Below, piece after piece: positions 23,003 through 33,240 of a DNA stretch of 64,000 nucleotides. Position numbers and translations under genes: made by a program. Under the pieces are notes generated by a model. The model saw only the letters and a list, made by a program, of their open reading frames with translations, was not told the DNA's origin and did no database searches. Position 1 is the stretch's first letter; each line of letters opens with the position of its first letter. This DNA is from Oryzias latipes (taxonomy: Eukaryota; Chordata; Actinopteri; Beloniformes; Adrianichthyidae), in the NCBI RefSeq assembly GCF_002234675.1, contig NC_019873.2, positions 3,931,158 to 3,995,157 on the forward strand. Reading direction: 5' to 3'.

Positions 23003-23576
23003 TTCACCCGTCCTGTTTGCAGTTCTCCAGAGGGGATTCTAAGGTTTTGTTGAAACTGAATCCGGCATTTACGCCCAAAGTTTTCAACCCTGCCATACCT
23101 TACCACCCCATTGAGTTTTTGGCATTTAACCCGCCTCCTTTTTCCTCGACGGAGGATTCAGGAGGCTTCACACACTGTGTCCTGTGCGGGCGCTGCGCAT
23201 GTATGTGGAGAGGACTGCTGGCTTCAGAAAATCTGAGCAGCTGTTTGTGTCGTGGGCTTCTCCTCACACAGGTAAGCCCATAACCAAACAACGCCTGTCA
23301 CACTGGGTTGTAGGCGCTATAACCATGGCTTATAAAAGCAAGGGGTTAACACCCCCGGCGGGCCTGCGCGCTCATTCCACTCGTGGCATGGCATCATCAT
23401 GGGCAGTTTTTCATGGCATTTCTCTGGATGACGTGTGCACGGCTGCCAGTTGGGCTACACCTCACACCTTCATCAGATTTCATAGATTGGATGTCACTAG
23501 ACCAGGGGTGCCTCACGCAGTGCTAGGTGTGGGGTCCACACCTACACCTGCTCTCTGTTGGTCTTCGGGGTAAGCT
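23003..23576 (+). pseudogene. DIRS tyrosine recombinase, C-terminal part (copy 1)
   Basis: Contains the recombinase HxxR motif (AHSTRG) and the terminal ATPHTFIRFHRLDV block, in which related DIRS recombinases as I recall them have the nucleophile Tyr where CAT (His, 23481-23483) stands. A frame change near 23155-23190 separates the two halves. The N-terminal half is deleted. Inactive. Confidence 0.8.
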
Positions 23577-23607
23577 TATCTGGCAAAACGGGAGTCTCTA
23601 CATCCCA

Positions 23608-23680
23608 GAGTGAGATACCGAAACGAATGTTGCAAGAGAACGTTAGGTTAAGAACTTAACCCATGAGTGAGCTATCTCAC
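23608..23680 (+). repeat. DIRS internal complementary region (copy 1)
   Basis: First half (gagtgagataccgaaacgaa through agagaac) is complementary to the left extremity. Second half (gttaggttaagaacttaacc through tatctcac) is complementary to the right extremity. They meet at the GTT. This is the diagnostic DIRS feature. Copies 2 and 3 are at 31666-31738 and 40278-40350. Confidence 0.88.
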
Positions 23681-23727
23681 CAGATCCCCCTCCTTGCCTG
23701 GAGCGAAAGGGGTGCGCTTACTTAGAA

Positions 23728-23921
23728 TGAGGAGAAAAGATGGCGTCAGGCTCTTATACCAGGATAAAGTCCCGCCTCCTGAGAGCAGACGTCACCTTCT
23801 GTCTGCCAGTCAAGACTGGCGTAATGTAAAAGAACTTCTGGGGGACAGCGCAGGGGGCGTGTCCCATAGTGAGATACCTCACTCATGTTTCAGAGAACCG
23901 GGGTCAAGTTCTTAACCTAAC
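23728..23921 (+). repeat. DIRS right inverted terminal repeat (copy 1)
   Basis: Inverted relative to 22022-22194; the outer end carries extra sequence absent from the left end. Equivalent repeats lie at 31786-31979 and 40398-40591. Confidence 0.88.
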
Positions 23922-24748
23922 GTTTCAGTGCTGTGAGAGGGGCGGAAACCAGACTGCAAAGGTTCAAGAAGATTATTATGTTCTGAATAATCATTGAGTT
24001 GGGAGGCAACTATTTTCTCAAGCATTTATGAAAGAAGGGAAGGTTAGAGATTGGACGGAGATTAATGAATAATTTGGGATCTGAACTAGGTTTATTCAGG
24101 ATGGGTTCAACAGTTGCCATTTTAAAAAGTGATGGGACAGGGAGTAATTCAGGGTAAAACCACCTCTGAATGAAGAATACTATTTCAAAACGTGGTATTA
24201 ACTGGCTTTGCCCTGAAATTCCACCATAAGACCAGCCTGTTTCTTTCCTCCATCTGTCCTGATTCTTTTTCTCTTTTCTCGTCTTTCTCTCCATCCTCAC
24301 AGCTGTATGATATAAACTTTGTGTTAGGAAGATTTAAAAAGAATACAGTGCCTAAATTATATGTAAAAATAGAAAATAGTTTGTATTGTAAATGACATTT
24401 TTGTTGGATATCAATTAGTGGTGGGATAGAATAGATTTCTTTATTGTTGTTAAAAATCTCCAAATGTTCAGCTGAAATCCAAATTTTTGTTCAGCCAAAT
24501 TGATATTAAAAGCAATAAGCTGTAAACTAAATAGTGACTCAATAAACAATAATCCATTAAAAATGTAACAATATAGAAAGAACCAAAAACACCATTTAAC
24601 CCACCATCACACACACTTCTCCCTTCTTCTTCAAATAGGAGCAGCTATCATCATTATTTAGTGCTGTTACAGTCATAGAATAAAAACTTTTTCAGTGTTT
24701 TGTATCTAGTTACAGAAATTGTTCATGTCTAAAGGAATTTCTTTGGAT

Positions 24749-24882
24749 GTGTAGGCTATTTTTTATGCATATGCGTGTGTCCATTTCCATTCTAATTTAT
24801 TCTTTTAATTTTTGATTGTTTTTATTTATTTTTGTTTTATTTTCATTTAATTAATGAACTAATATCCAATCTATGTTCAATA
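24749..24882 (+). repeat. Gene-flanking direct repeat, upstream (copy 1)
   Basis: About 135 bp including gtgtccatttccattct and atatccaatctatgttcaat, repeated in the same orientation downstream of the gene at 27306-27446. Confidence 0.75.
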
Positions 24883-24928
24883 TATCTATATATATTTAAA
24901 TGTCTTTTTGTTTGTTTGATGTCTTTAT

Positions 24929-25022
24929 TACGTCATGATCAGTGATGTCATCATTAGTCATGTCATCTGACATCATCATCTGACATAATAATCTAACACT
25001 ATGATGTCATCAGTGATGTAAT
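24929..25022 (+). promoter_or_regulatory. Cluster of CRE-like TGATGTCAT motifs (copy 1)
   Basis: Contains tacgtcatgatc, tgatgtcatcat, catgtcatctg and tgatgtcatcagtgatgt within about 95 bp, 160-255 bp upstream of the ATG. A CRE/ATF/AP-1-type role is inferred only from motif resemblance. Confidence 0.4.
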
Positions 25023-25182
25023 TTTTGCTCATATTACCAAATCAGATTTTTCCCTTTATAGATCTTTGAAAGTCAGGAAAAATAATCCTAACTTAGCAGT
25101 TAAGTGAACCTTTCACCAGTAGAGACCCACGTTTCGCACAGTGAATTTTTTTGAGTTCTTTCTGAGTTATCAAAGCAAAAAG

Positions 25183-26281
25183 ATGAATAACCCTAAAGTA
25201 TTCATGCCTGAATTAACTTTGACCAAGATTTCAGGCGCCAAAGCTTTTTCCTTCCATTTTAAGTATTGCTCTTTTATCCATTCCAAGAGATCCTTTGAAC
25301 TTTGGGCTCACCGCAAAGATTGCAGATTTCAGCTGCTGGCTCACTTCCGAAGAATTGACCCAGCTGTGATTTCAAACCAAGGAACGGCAACATCCAAGAA
25401 CAAAGTGGACACCCAGAATGTGTTCTCCTTTAGTTTTGGAAACATAGATTCAATCAATGACAAGAATTCTTCCAAACAGTGGGTTCAGCGTAAATTTAGC
25501 AAGGATCAATTACTTGCTCGTTTCCGAGGAATCAGTGAACCCGTGTACACAAAAGAAGAAAGAACAAGTGAAATGTTGAGACGAAGCTACAGAGCAAATA
25601 TTCGTGACCAAATCAGTTCTTCTAAAACTGTCTGGAATTCACCTGTGGCTGATACCTCAGCAGCTAGACCTAGAATGAGTCCCCCTTCTATTATGGATGA
25701 TTTGTGTGATAGAATGGCCCTTCTAAAAATAGGTGACCCGGTTAAAAATAAGATACAAGGCAAAATCCAATCTTCAGTGCATACAAAAGGCCCTGTTCAA
25801 AAAACAGGTGTTTATCCAAAGCCAGGCACACAATCAAAGATACAACACCTATCAAAGGAAGTACCACAACCAAAGATACAACACCTATCAAAGGCAGCCA
25901 TACAACCAAAGATACAACACCTATCAAAGAAGGGACCCCAATCAAAGATACAAGACCTATCAAAGGAGGGACCCCAATCAAAGATACAACACCTATCAAA
26001 GGCAGCCATACAACCAAAGATGCAACACCTATCAAAGGAGGGACCACAATCAAAGATGCAACACCTATCAAAGGAGGGACCACAATCAAAGATACAACAC
26101 CTATCAAAGGAGGGACCACAATCAAAGATACAACACCTACCACAGGAATTACCAGATTGAAAGACAGGTCCCTATTAAAAGACATTGGCAGATCCAAAGA
26201 CAGGCCACAGAGGAAAAACACAGGACAATGCAAAAACAAGCTTCAGCCCACAGTCCCCACCCTGTCCAATTGCAGATCTCT
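25183..26281 (+). pseudogene. Hexapeptide-repeat gene, copy 1 (frameshifted, cut by gap)
   Basis: Same gene as copies 2 and 3. ATG at 25183 (an upstream GTG at 25141 is open but not preferred). An extra A in the A-run at about 25799-25804 (six instead of five) shifts the frame, so translation moves out of the NQRYNTYQR frame and stops at 26158-26160. The shifted product would be 325 residues. The 3' half lies in the 1000-N gap. The N-terminal duplicated domain is intact. The single-base change lies in a homopolymer, so a sequencing error is possible. Confidence 0.8.
25832..26155 (+). repeat. 36-bp tandem repeat array (copy 1)
   Basis: Nine 36-bp units built on aatcaaagatacaacacct. It is coding in copies 2 and 3; here it lies downstream of the frameshift. 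Confidence 0.95.
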
Positions 26282-27281
26282 NNNNNNNNNNNNNNNNNNN
26301 NNNNNNNNNNNNNNNNNNNNNNNNNNNNNNNNNNNNNNNNNNNNNNNNNNNNNNNNNNNNNNNNNNNNNNNNNNNNNNNNNNNNNNNNNNNNNNNNNNNN
26401 NNNNNNNNNNNNNNNNNNNNNNNNNNNNNNNNNNNNNNNNNNNNNNNNNNNNNNNNNNNNNNNNNNNNNNNNNNNNNNNNNNNNNNNNNNNNNNNNNNNN
26501 NNNNNNNNNNNNNNNNNNNNNNNNNNNNNNNNNNNNNNNNNNNNNNNNNNNNNNNNNNNNNNNNNNNNNNNNNNNNNNNNNNNNNNNNNNNNNNNNNNNN
26601 NNNNNNNNNNNNNNNNNNNNNNNNNNNNNNNNNNNNNNNNNNNNNNNNNNNNNNNNNNNNNNNNNNNNNNNNNNNNNNNNNNNNNNNNNNNNNNNNNNNN
26701 NNNNNNNNNNNNNNNNNNNNNNNNNNNNNNNNNNNNNNNNNNNNNNNNNNNNNNNNNNNNNNNNNNNNNNNNNNNNNNNNNNNNNNNNNNNNNNNNNNNN
26801 NNNNNNNNNNNNNNNNNNNNNNNNNNNNNNNNNNNNNNNNNNNNNNNNNNNNNNNNNNNNNNNNNNNNNNNNNNNNNNNNNNNNNNNNNNNNNNNNNNNN
26901 NNNNNNNNNNNNNNNNNNNNNNNNNNNNNNNNNNNNNNNNNNNNNNNNNNNNNNNNNNNNNNNNNNNNNNNNNNNNNNNNNNNNNNNNNNNNNNNNNNNN
27001 NNNNNNNNNNNNNNNNNNNNNNNNNNNNNNNNNNNNNNNNNNNNNNNNNNNNNNNNNNNNNNNNNNNNNNNNNNNNNNNNNNNNNNNNNNNNNNNNNNNN
27101 NNNNNNNNNNNNNNNNNNNNNNNNNNNNNNNNNNNNNNNNNNNNNNNNNNNNNNNNNNNNNNNNNNNNNNNNNNNNNNNNNNNNNNNNNNNNNNNNNNNN
27201 NNNNNNNNNNNNNNNNNNNNNNNNNNNNNNNNNNNNNNNNNNNNNNNNNNNNNNNNNNNNNNNNNNNNNNNNNNNNNNNNN
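26282..27281. other. Assembly gap of 1000 N
   Basis: Exactly 1000 N, a conventional placeholder. The matching flanks in copies 2 and 3 are separated by 1551 and 1316 bp, so the missing sequence is probably of that order and holds the 78-residue repeats and 3' end of the gene. Confidence 0.95.
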
Positions 27282-27305
27282 CCATGTTGACAACTGTATG
27301 CCTGT

Positions 27306-27446
27306 ATGTAGGTTATTGTACATGCATACACACGTGTCCATTTCCATTCTTTTTTCTTCTTTTACTTTTGATTGTATATTTATTTATTTTTGTTTTATTT
27401 TCAAATCAATCAATAAATTAATATCCAATCTATGTTCAATTAATAT
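27306..27446 (+). repeat. Gene-flanking direct repeat, downstream (copy 1)
   Basis: Same orientation as 24749-24882, roughly 80% alike by eye. Confidence 0.75.
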
Positions 27447-27540
27447 TATTATATCAGTATTATTATTGCTGTTGTTGCTATTTTTACTATTGTTGGTTAA
27501 ATTGTTATTATAATAAACAATAATAATAAACGCTATAATA

Positions 27541-27888
27541 ATGGGCAGCAGGGGTTCAGGCAGTTGAGCAGGTTGTCCAATGATGGAAGGTCACTTTGGT
27601 GACCAAGCGGCCCCTTTGTCGCTCTGTCCTTGGGCAAGATACTTCACCCTCCTTGCCTCCAGTGTGGCTCCACTGGCGTGTGAATGTGCATGAATGATCC
27701 CGGTGATGGTCAGAGGGGCCGTAGGCGCAAACTTGCAGCCACGCCTCTGTCAGTCTTCCCCAGGAGAGCTGTGGCTACAACAGTAGGTAACCATCACCAA
27801 GTATGAATGAGGAGTGAATGAATAATGGACACACCGTAAGCGCTTTGAGCGTCTGGAAAAGTGCAGATAAATCTAATCCATAATTATT
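27541..27888 (+). mobile_element. SINE-like retroposon in tandem unit (copy 1)
   Basis: Starts gggcagcaggggttcaggca, contains ccttgggcaagatacttcac and gaggggccgtaggcgcaaac, and ends with a gcgctttgagcg tail. This is a common fish SINE layout with a LINE-like tail. Copies at 36151-36497 and 44527-44873. Confidence 0.65.
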
Positions 27889-29136
27889 AAACTTTATTTA
27901 TATAGCACTTTCGAAATCATTATTACAAAGTGCTGAACAATTAACACAAGACAAAAGAGCAAGATTAAAAGCAGCATACAGTACGACAAAATGAAACACA
28001 GCACACACACAAAACAGTGATAGTGGTTAAAATCAGTCAAATCACTAAAATCAATAATATAAGTTTAAATTTAAGAACCAGTAAAATCATTAAAAGCACG
28101 CCTATGGAGGTATGTTTTTAAAAGAGATTCAAAGACTGGTAAGGATTCAGCGAGTCTGATGTCTTCAAATCAAATCATATTGTTATTTTGTAGAACTATA
28201 CCTATGAAAGAATACGACAAAGTGCTTTACAAAAACCAAAATAAATAATAAAAAAAAGGCATGAAATTAAAAGAACCCCCTCCCCGTACCTACACACATC
28301 CTTCCACTTCTCACACCTCCCACCCCCTAACTGATGGGGAAGACAATGAGAAAATAGGCTGAGCACGAAAACAGAATGTTTGTTATTGGAAACGCTAAAA
28401 ATATTTAGAACCTCCCTCTCTGTGAACAGCTGCATAGCCAGCCAAACGCAGCATCACAGGCGGGGACCGCTCCACCACAGCTAAGTGGGGATGCAGGTCC
28501 CCATCTAGAGCTGCAGCGGCTGAACAGCAGCCGATCCAGAGGGAGAGGACACAACTGAAGAAGCACCCTAAACAAAAATGAAAGAGAAATAAAGAGTAGA
28601 CATACTGATAAAAGCAATGAACAAATAAACATTGAAACAAGGTCAATTAAAATAAATCATTGATAACCTCAAATTCATAAAACAAGGTAAAATGGATAAA
28701 TCAATACAAAATTATAATTAAATCAATGAATAATAGAATAAAAGTAGTAAAATGAGCTGAAGGCCAGGTTAAACAGATGGGTTTTAAGCATTTTCTTAAA
28801 AGCATTAATGCTCTCTGCGGCTCTCAGGTCCTCAGGCAGACTGTTCAACAAACGGGGGCCATAGTGCTGAAGGGCAGCCTCTCCGTAGGTTTTGGTTTTT
28901 ACCGGTTGAATGGTTAAGTGCCAGAGGATCTCAGGTTCCACGAGGGTTCATATTTTACTAAAAGGTCTGACCGTTAAGACATTTAAAAACTGTTAGAAAT
29001 ATCTTAAAATCAATCCTGAAGCATATGGGGAGCCAATGCAGGGATTTTTCTGGAGGAGCTGAAGGTTCTTAATGTTAGTTTTCAGAAGACCAGCAAGCAG
29101 GGCGTTACAGTAATCAATTTTACTGACAATAAAACA
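27889..29136 (-). mobile_element. LINE 3' part in tandem unit (copy 1)
   Basis: The minus strand encodes the end of a LINE RT protein: YGEAALQHYGPRLLNSLP then FKKMLKTHLFNLAF (28723-28941), with further RT-end sequence to 29136. The 3' tail aaagtgctatataaataaag lies at about 27889-27910. About 28180-28660 is probably 3' UTR or another insertion. The LINE is cut at 29136, where DIRS sequence begins. Confidence 0.7.
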
Positions 29137-29151
29137 AAACAAAAAAGCCGA

Positions 29152-30569
29152 GTGGGTGCGGCACGGCTGCACATGAGGCCACAGGAGGGAGCCCTTGCGT
29201 TATCCCCGCCCACCAGTGTCTCAACGCGGAAGCTGCTCTGCCCGCTCTCGGACAAAACACAGCAATGGCGACACTGCGGGTCGCCAGACTGGGTCATAAG
29301 GACTGTCACCAAAGGTTACAGGCTCCAGTTTGCAACCCCCCCTTCCCTTTTCAATGGTATACTGCAGTTGCAGGCCAGGGGGCAAAACGCACGCATTTTG
29401 CAGGAAGAGATCAAAACACTGCAAAACAAAAGAGCCATTCAGCTAGTGCCACCGGAGCAGGCGCACAGTGGTTTCTACTCCAGATACTTCCTGGTCCCAA
29501 AACGGGGTATGCTTAGATTTGAAAGACGTATATTTTTACGTCCCTATATACCCCCTCACAGAAAGTATCTCAGATTTTCCTTTCGAGGGAAGATTTACAG
29601 ATTTTTAGTGCTCCCTTTCGGACTCTCACTGAGTCCGCGGGGGTTTGTGAAATGCAAGGAGGCCGCCGTCGCAACCATGAGCCCCACCCACCATGGTCAC
29701 CAGCGGGTGCTTGCTTCGGTGACGTGCATTCTCGCCCTACACAAGTGCAGGGATGTCTCTTTCCTTACCACGGGGGTTGTCATGGGAACCGTGCAAACAA
29801 GACAGGTGATCACCACAGACGCCTCCCTGACAGGCTGGGGAGCCACTCACGAGGGCAGGATGGTGAACGGTCTGTGGGGCTCTCACATGCAATCAGTTCA
29901 CATAAACTGCTTGGAACTCTTGGCGGTGTCTCTTGCACTGAAACATTTCTTAGCCTTCCTGAAAGGGCGCCATGTTTTAGTCAGGACCGACAATACCACA
30001 GTGGTGGCTTATATCAACAGACAAGGAGGGCTGCGCTCATTGCAGTTGCACACGCTAGCACACAGACTGATTATGTGGAGCAGCTCCCGACTTCTGTCGC
30101 TGCGGGCCATCCATGTACCGGGGATAATGAACCGGGGAGCCGACCTGCTCTCCAGAGGAAACCCACGTTACAGGGAATGGAAGCTCCACAACCAGGTGGT
30201 AGCCCAGATGTGGAGCATTTACGGTCAAGCAGAGGTCGATCTTTTTGCATCAGCGGAAAACGCTCAGTGTCAGATGTTCTACTGTCCGACGGACCAGAGC
30301 GCCCCCCTGGGGGTGGACTTCTGTATGCGTTCCCACCGTTGGAGTTGATTGCCCCTACCCTCACCAGTGTTGGAGAGGGGAAACAGTCTCTCATCCTCTT
30401 AGCCCCTTGGTGGCCCGGGAAACACTGGCTAGCGGACATCTTTCAGATGCTGCACAACCAACCGTGGCCTCTGCCTTTACGCAGGGACCTCCTGTCGCAG
30501 GCCCGCGGGGAAATTTTTCCCCTTCATCCGGAACGCCTGGCTCTGTGGGCCTGGCCCGTGAGAGGCTAA
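29152..30569 (+). pseudogene. DIRS RT/RNase H remnant (copy 2)
   Basis: RT N-terminal motifs: VTKGYRLQF, EEIKTLQNKRAIQLVPP and SGFYSRYFLVPK (29290-29510). A deletion then joins directly to HRKYLRFSFRGKIYRFLVLP and FGLSLSPRGFVK. The YxDD catalytic block is missing. RNase H follows with TTDASLTGWGATHEG (29812), NCLELLAVSLALKHF and RTDNTTVVAYINRQGG. The frame closes at 30348; the post-RNase H segment LAPWWPGKHW continues in another frame to 30569. Copy 2 also lacks one C near 29551 relative to copy 3, shifting the RT frame. Confidence 0.78.
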
Positions 30570-31634
30570 ATCTCATGGCAGCGGGACTCCCACAGAATGT
30601 CGTGGACACGATCCAGAGTACCAGGGCGCGGTCTACTCGCTCCGCCTACAGCGCCAAATGGGGTGTTTTTGAGGCATGGTGCGCAAAATGGCCGTAGTGC
30701 CTTTCCAGAGCCCCGTCCCAGTCATTCTATCGTTCCTTTAGGAACTGATTGAAAAAGGTTTGTCCTTTTCCACCATTGAAGTGTGTCTGGTGGCCATATC
30801 CGCCTGTCACATAGGTCTTAATGACAAAACAGTGGGCCAGCATCCGCTTATTTGTCAGTTTATGAGGGGTCCACGTCGGCTCCGACCGGTGTCGAAAAGC
30901 CTTGTTGCTCCTTGGGATTTACCGGTGGTGCTAGACGCACTGTCGTGCGCACCGTTTGAGCCACTGAGACAGGTGAACCTCAAAGCGCTCTCTTTTAAAA
31001 CAGCTCTGCTTATTGCACTAGCTTCTGCTAAACGAGTAAGCGAAATCCATGCGTTGACAGTTCACCCGTCCTGTTTGCAGTTCTCCAGAGGGGATTCTAA
31101 GGTTTTGTTGAAACTGAATCAGGCATTTACGCCCAAAGTTTTCAACCCTGCCATACCTTACCACCCCATTGAGTTTTTGGCATTTAACCCGCCTCCTTTT
31201 TCCTCGACGGAGGATTCAGGAGGCTTCACACACTGTGTCCTGTGCGGGCGCTGCGCATGTATGTGGAGAGGACTGCTGGCTTCAGAAAATCTGAGCAGCT
31301 GTTTGTGTCGTGGGCTTCTCCTCACACAGGTAAGCCCATAACCAAACAACGCCTGTCACACTGGGTTGTAGGCGCTATAACCATGGCTTATAAAAGCAAG
31401 GGGTTAACACCCCCGGCGGGCCTGCGCGCTCATTCCACTCGTTTCATGGCATCATCATGGGCAGTTTTTCATGGCATTTCTCTGGATGACGTGTGCACGG
31501 CTGCCAGTTGGGCTACACCTCACACCTTCATCAGATTTCATAGATTGGATGTCACTAGACCAGGGGTGCCTCACGCAGTGCTAGGTGTGGGGTCCACACC
31601 TACACCTGCTCTCTGTTGGTCTTCGGGGTAAGCT
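30570..31634 (+). pseudogene. DIRS tyrosine recombinase (copy 2)
   Basis: N-terminal part NLMAAGLPQNVVDTIQS with ARSTRSAYSAKWGVFEAW (30570-30697), then a stop. The catalytic domain has SAKRVSEIHAL (first Arg, about 31024-31056), HSTRF (HxxR) and FIRFHRLDV, with His at 31539-31541 where the nucleophile Tyr is expected. Broken by a stop at 30697 and a frame change near 31213-31250. Family role: integration of the circular DIRS intermediate. Confidence 0.8.
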
Positions 31635-31982
31635 TATCTGGCAAAACGGGAGTCTCTACATCCCAGAGTGAGATACCGAAACGAATGTTGCAAGAGAACG
31701 TTAGGTTAAGAACTTAACCCATGAGTGAGGTATCTCACCAGATCCCCCTCCTTGCCTGGAGCGAAAGGGGTGCGCTTACTTAGAATGAGGAGAAAAGATG
31801 GCGTCAGGCTCTTATACCAGGATAAAGTCCCGCCTCCTGAGAGCAGACGTCACCTTCTGTCTGCCAGTCAAGACTGGCGTAATGTAAAAGAACTTCTGGG
31901 GGACAGCGCAGGGGGCGTGTCCCATAGTGAGATACCTCACTCATGTTTCAGAGAACCGGGGTCAAGTTCTTAACCTAACGTT

Positions 31983-32358
31983 TCAGTGCTGTGAGAGGGG
32001 CGGAAACCAGACTGCAAAGGTTCAAGAAGATTATTATGTTCTGAATAATCATTGAGTTGGGAGGCAACTATTTTCTCAAGCATTTATGAAAGAAGGGAAG
32101 GTTAGAGATTGGACGGAGATTAATGAATAATTTGGGATCTGAACTAGGTTTATTCAGGATGGGTTCAACAGTTGCCATTTTAAAAAGTGATGGGACAGGG
32201 AGTAATTCAGGGTAAAACCACCTCTGAATGAAGAATACTATTTCAAAACGTGGTATTAACTGGCTTTGCCCTGAAATTCCACCATAAGACCAGCCTGTTT
32301 CTTTCCTCCATCTGTCCTGATTCTTTTTCTCTTTTCTCGTCTTTCTCTCCATCCTCAC
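31983..32358 (-). mobile_element. LINE RT fragment (copy 2)
   Basis: Same as the right arm of the LINE in copy 1. The minus strand reads PILNKPSSDP and [13 protein letters not shown] (about 32075-32145). Confidence 0.75.
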
Positions 32359-32806
32359 AGCTGTATGATATAAACTTTGTGTTAGGAAGATTTAAAAAGA
32401 ATACAGTGCCTAAATTATATGTAAAAATAGAAAATAGTTTTTATTGTAAATGACATTTTTGTTGGATATCAATTAGTGGTGGGATAGAATAGATTTCTTT
32501 ATTGTTGTTAAAAATCTCCAAATGTTCAGCTGAAATCCAAATTTTTGTTCAGCCAAATTGATATTAAAAGCAATAAGCTGTAAACTAAATAGTGACTCAA
32601 TAAACAATAATCCATTAAAAATGTAACAATATAGAAAGAACCAAAAACACCATTTAACCCACCATCACACACACTTCTCCCTTCTTCTTCAAATAGGAGC
32701 AGCTATCATCATTATTTAGTGCTGTTACAGTCATAGAATAAAAACTTTTTCAGTGTTTTGTATCTAGTTACAGAAATTGTTCATGTCTAAAGGAATTTCT
32801 TTGGAT

Positions 32807-32940
32807 ATGTAGGCTATTTTTTATGCATATGCGTGTGTCCATTTCCATTCTAATTTATTCTTTTAATTTTTGATTGTTTTTATTTATTTTTGTTTTATTT
32901 TCATTTAATTAATGAACTAATATCCAATCTATGTTCAATA
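32807..32940 (+). repeat. Gene-flanking direct repeat, upstream (copy 2)
   Basis: Pairs with 35914-36054 in the same orientation, so the gene lies between two similar copies of about 135 bp. Confidence 0.75.
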
Positions 32941-32986
32941 TATCTATATATATTTAAATGTCTTTTTGTTTGTTTGATGTCTTTAT

Positions 32987-33080
32987 TACGTCATGATCAG
33001 TGATGTCATCATTAGTCATGTCATCTGATATCATCATCTGACATAATAATCTAACACTATGATGTCATCAGTGATGTAAT
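32987..33080 (+). promoter_or_regulatory. Cluster of CRE-like TGATGTCAT motifs (copy 2)
   Basis: Same motif cluster as in copy 1, 160-255 bp before the ATG at 33241. A TATA-like tttata lies at 33113-33118 between cluster and ATG. Promoter assignment is inference. Confidence 0.4.
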
Positions 33081-33240
33081 TTTTGCTCATATTACCAAAT
33101 CAGATTTTTCCCTTTATAGATCTTTGAAAGTCAGGAAAAATAATCCTAACTTAGCAGTTAAGTGAACCTTTCACCAGTAGAGACCCACGTTTCGCACAGT
33201 GAATTTTTTTGAGTTCTTTCTGAGTTATCAAAGCAAAAAG

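Larger units (their letters stand above)
22022..23924 (+). mobile_element. DIRS1-like retrotransposon, internally deleted (copy 1)
   Basis: Bounded by inverted terminal repeats, with GTT at each edge (22022-22024, 23922-23924) as expected for tyrosine-recombinase integration without target duplication. Order: left ITR, gag remnant, deletion junction at about 23000, end of the recombinase, internal complementary region, right ITR. RT and RNase H are absent. It splits a minus-strand LINE whose sequence is continuous across the insertion. Confidence 0.88.
21165..24300 (-). mobile_element. L2/Rex-like LINE split by the DIRS element (copy 1 region)
   Basis: The minus strand encodes RT on both sides of the DIRS insertion. 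On the right (24010-24180) is PILNKPSSDP then [13 protein letters not shown]. On the left (21590-21941) are [15 protein letters not shown] and [13 protein letters not shown], which keeps the YADD-type Asp pair as FADD. RT C-terminal sequence (APKLWNSLL) lies at 21351-21400, and a tail ending in repeated aataat lies at about 21165. Several frameshifts. The right part recurs in each tandem unit at about 31983-32358 and 40595-40970. Confidence 0.8.
24301..25182. other. Spacer upstream of the repeat-protein gene (copy 1)
   Basis: AT-rich, without a coding ORF. It holds the upstream copy of a flanking direct repeat (24749-24882) and the TGATGTCAT cluster (24929-25022). Equivalent spacers are 32359-33240 and 40971-41852. 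Confidence 0.6.
29137..31982 (+). mobile_element. DIRS1-like element, 5'-truncated (copy 2)
   Basis: Starts abruptly inside the polymerase region next to LINE sequence. Order: RT N-terminal part, short RT core, RNase H, recombinase, internal complementary region, right ITR ending at 31979 with GTT at 31980-31982. No left ITR or gag. From 31061 on it is nearly identical to copy 1 at a constant offset of 8058 bp. Confidence 0.85.

Noticed and set aside
21165..24300. A single continuous gene across the LINE halves
   Set aside because: The halves are separated by a DIRS element with its own inverted ends, and both have frameshifts.
26149..27513. Long ORFs across the N gap
   Set aside because: They are open only because N codons contain no stops; nothing can be said about the missing sequence.
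33199..33240. GTG start 14 codons before the first ATG of the repeat protein
   Set aside because: Eukaryotic initiation at GTG is unlikely; the ATG at 33241 was used.
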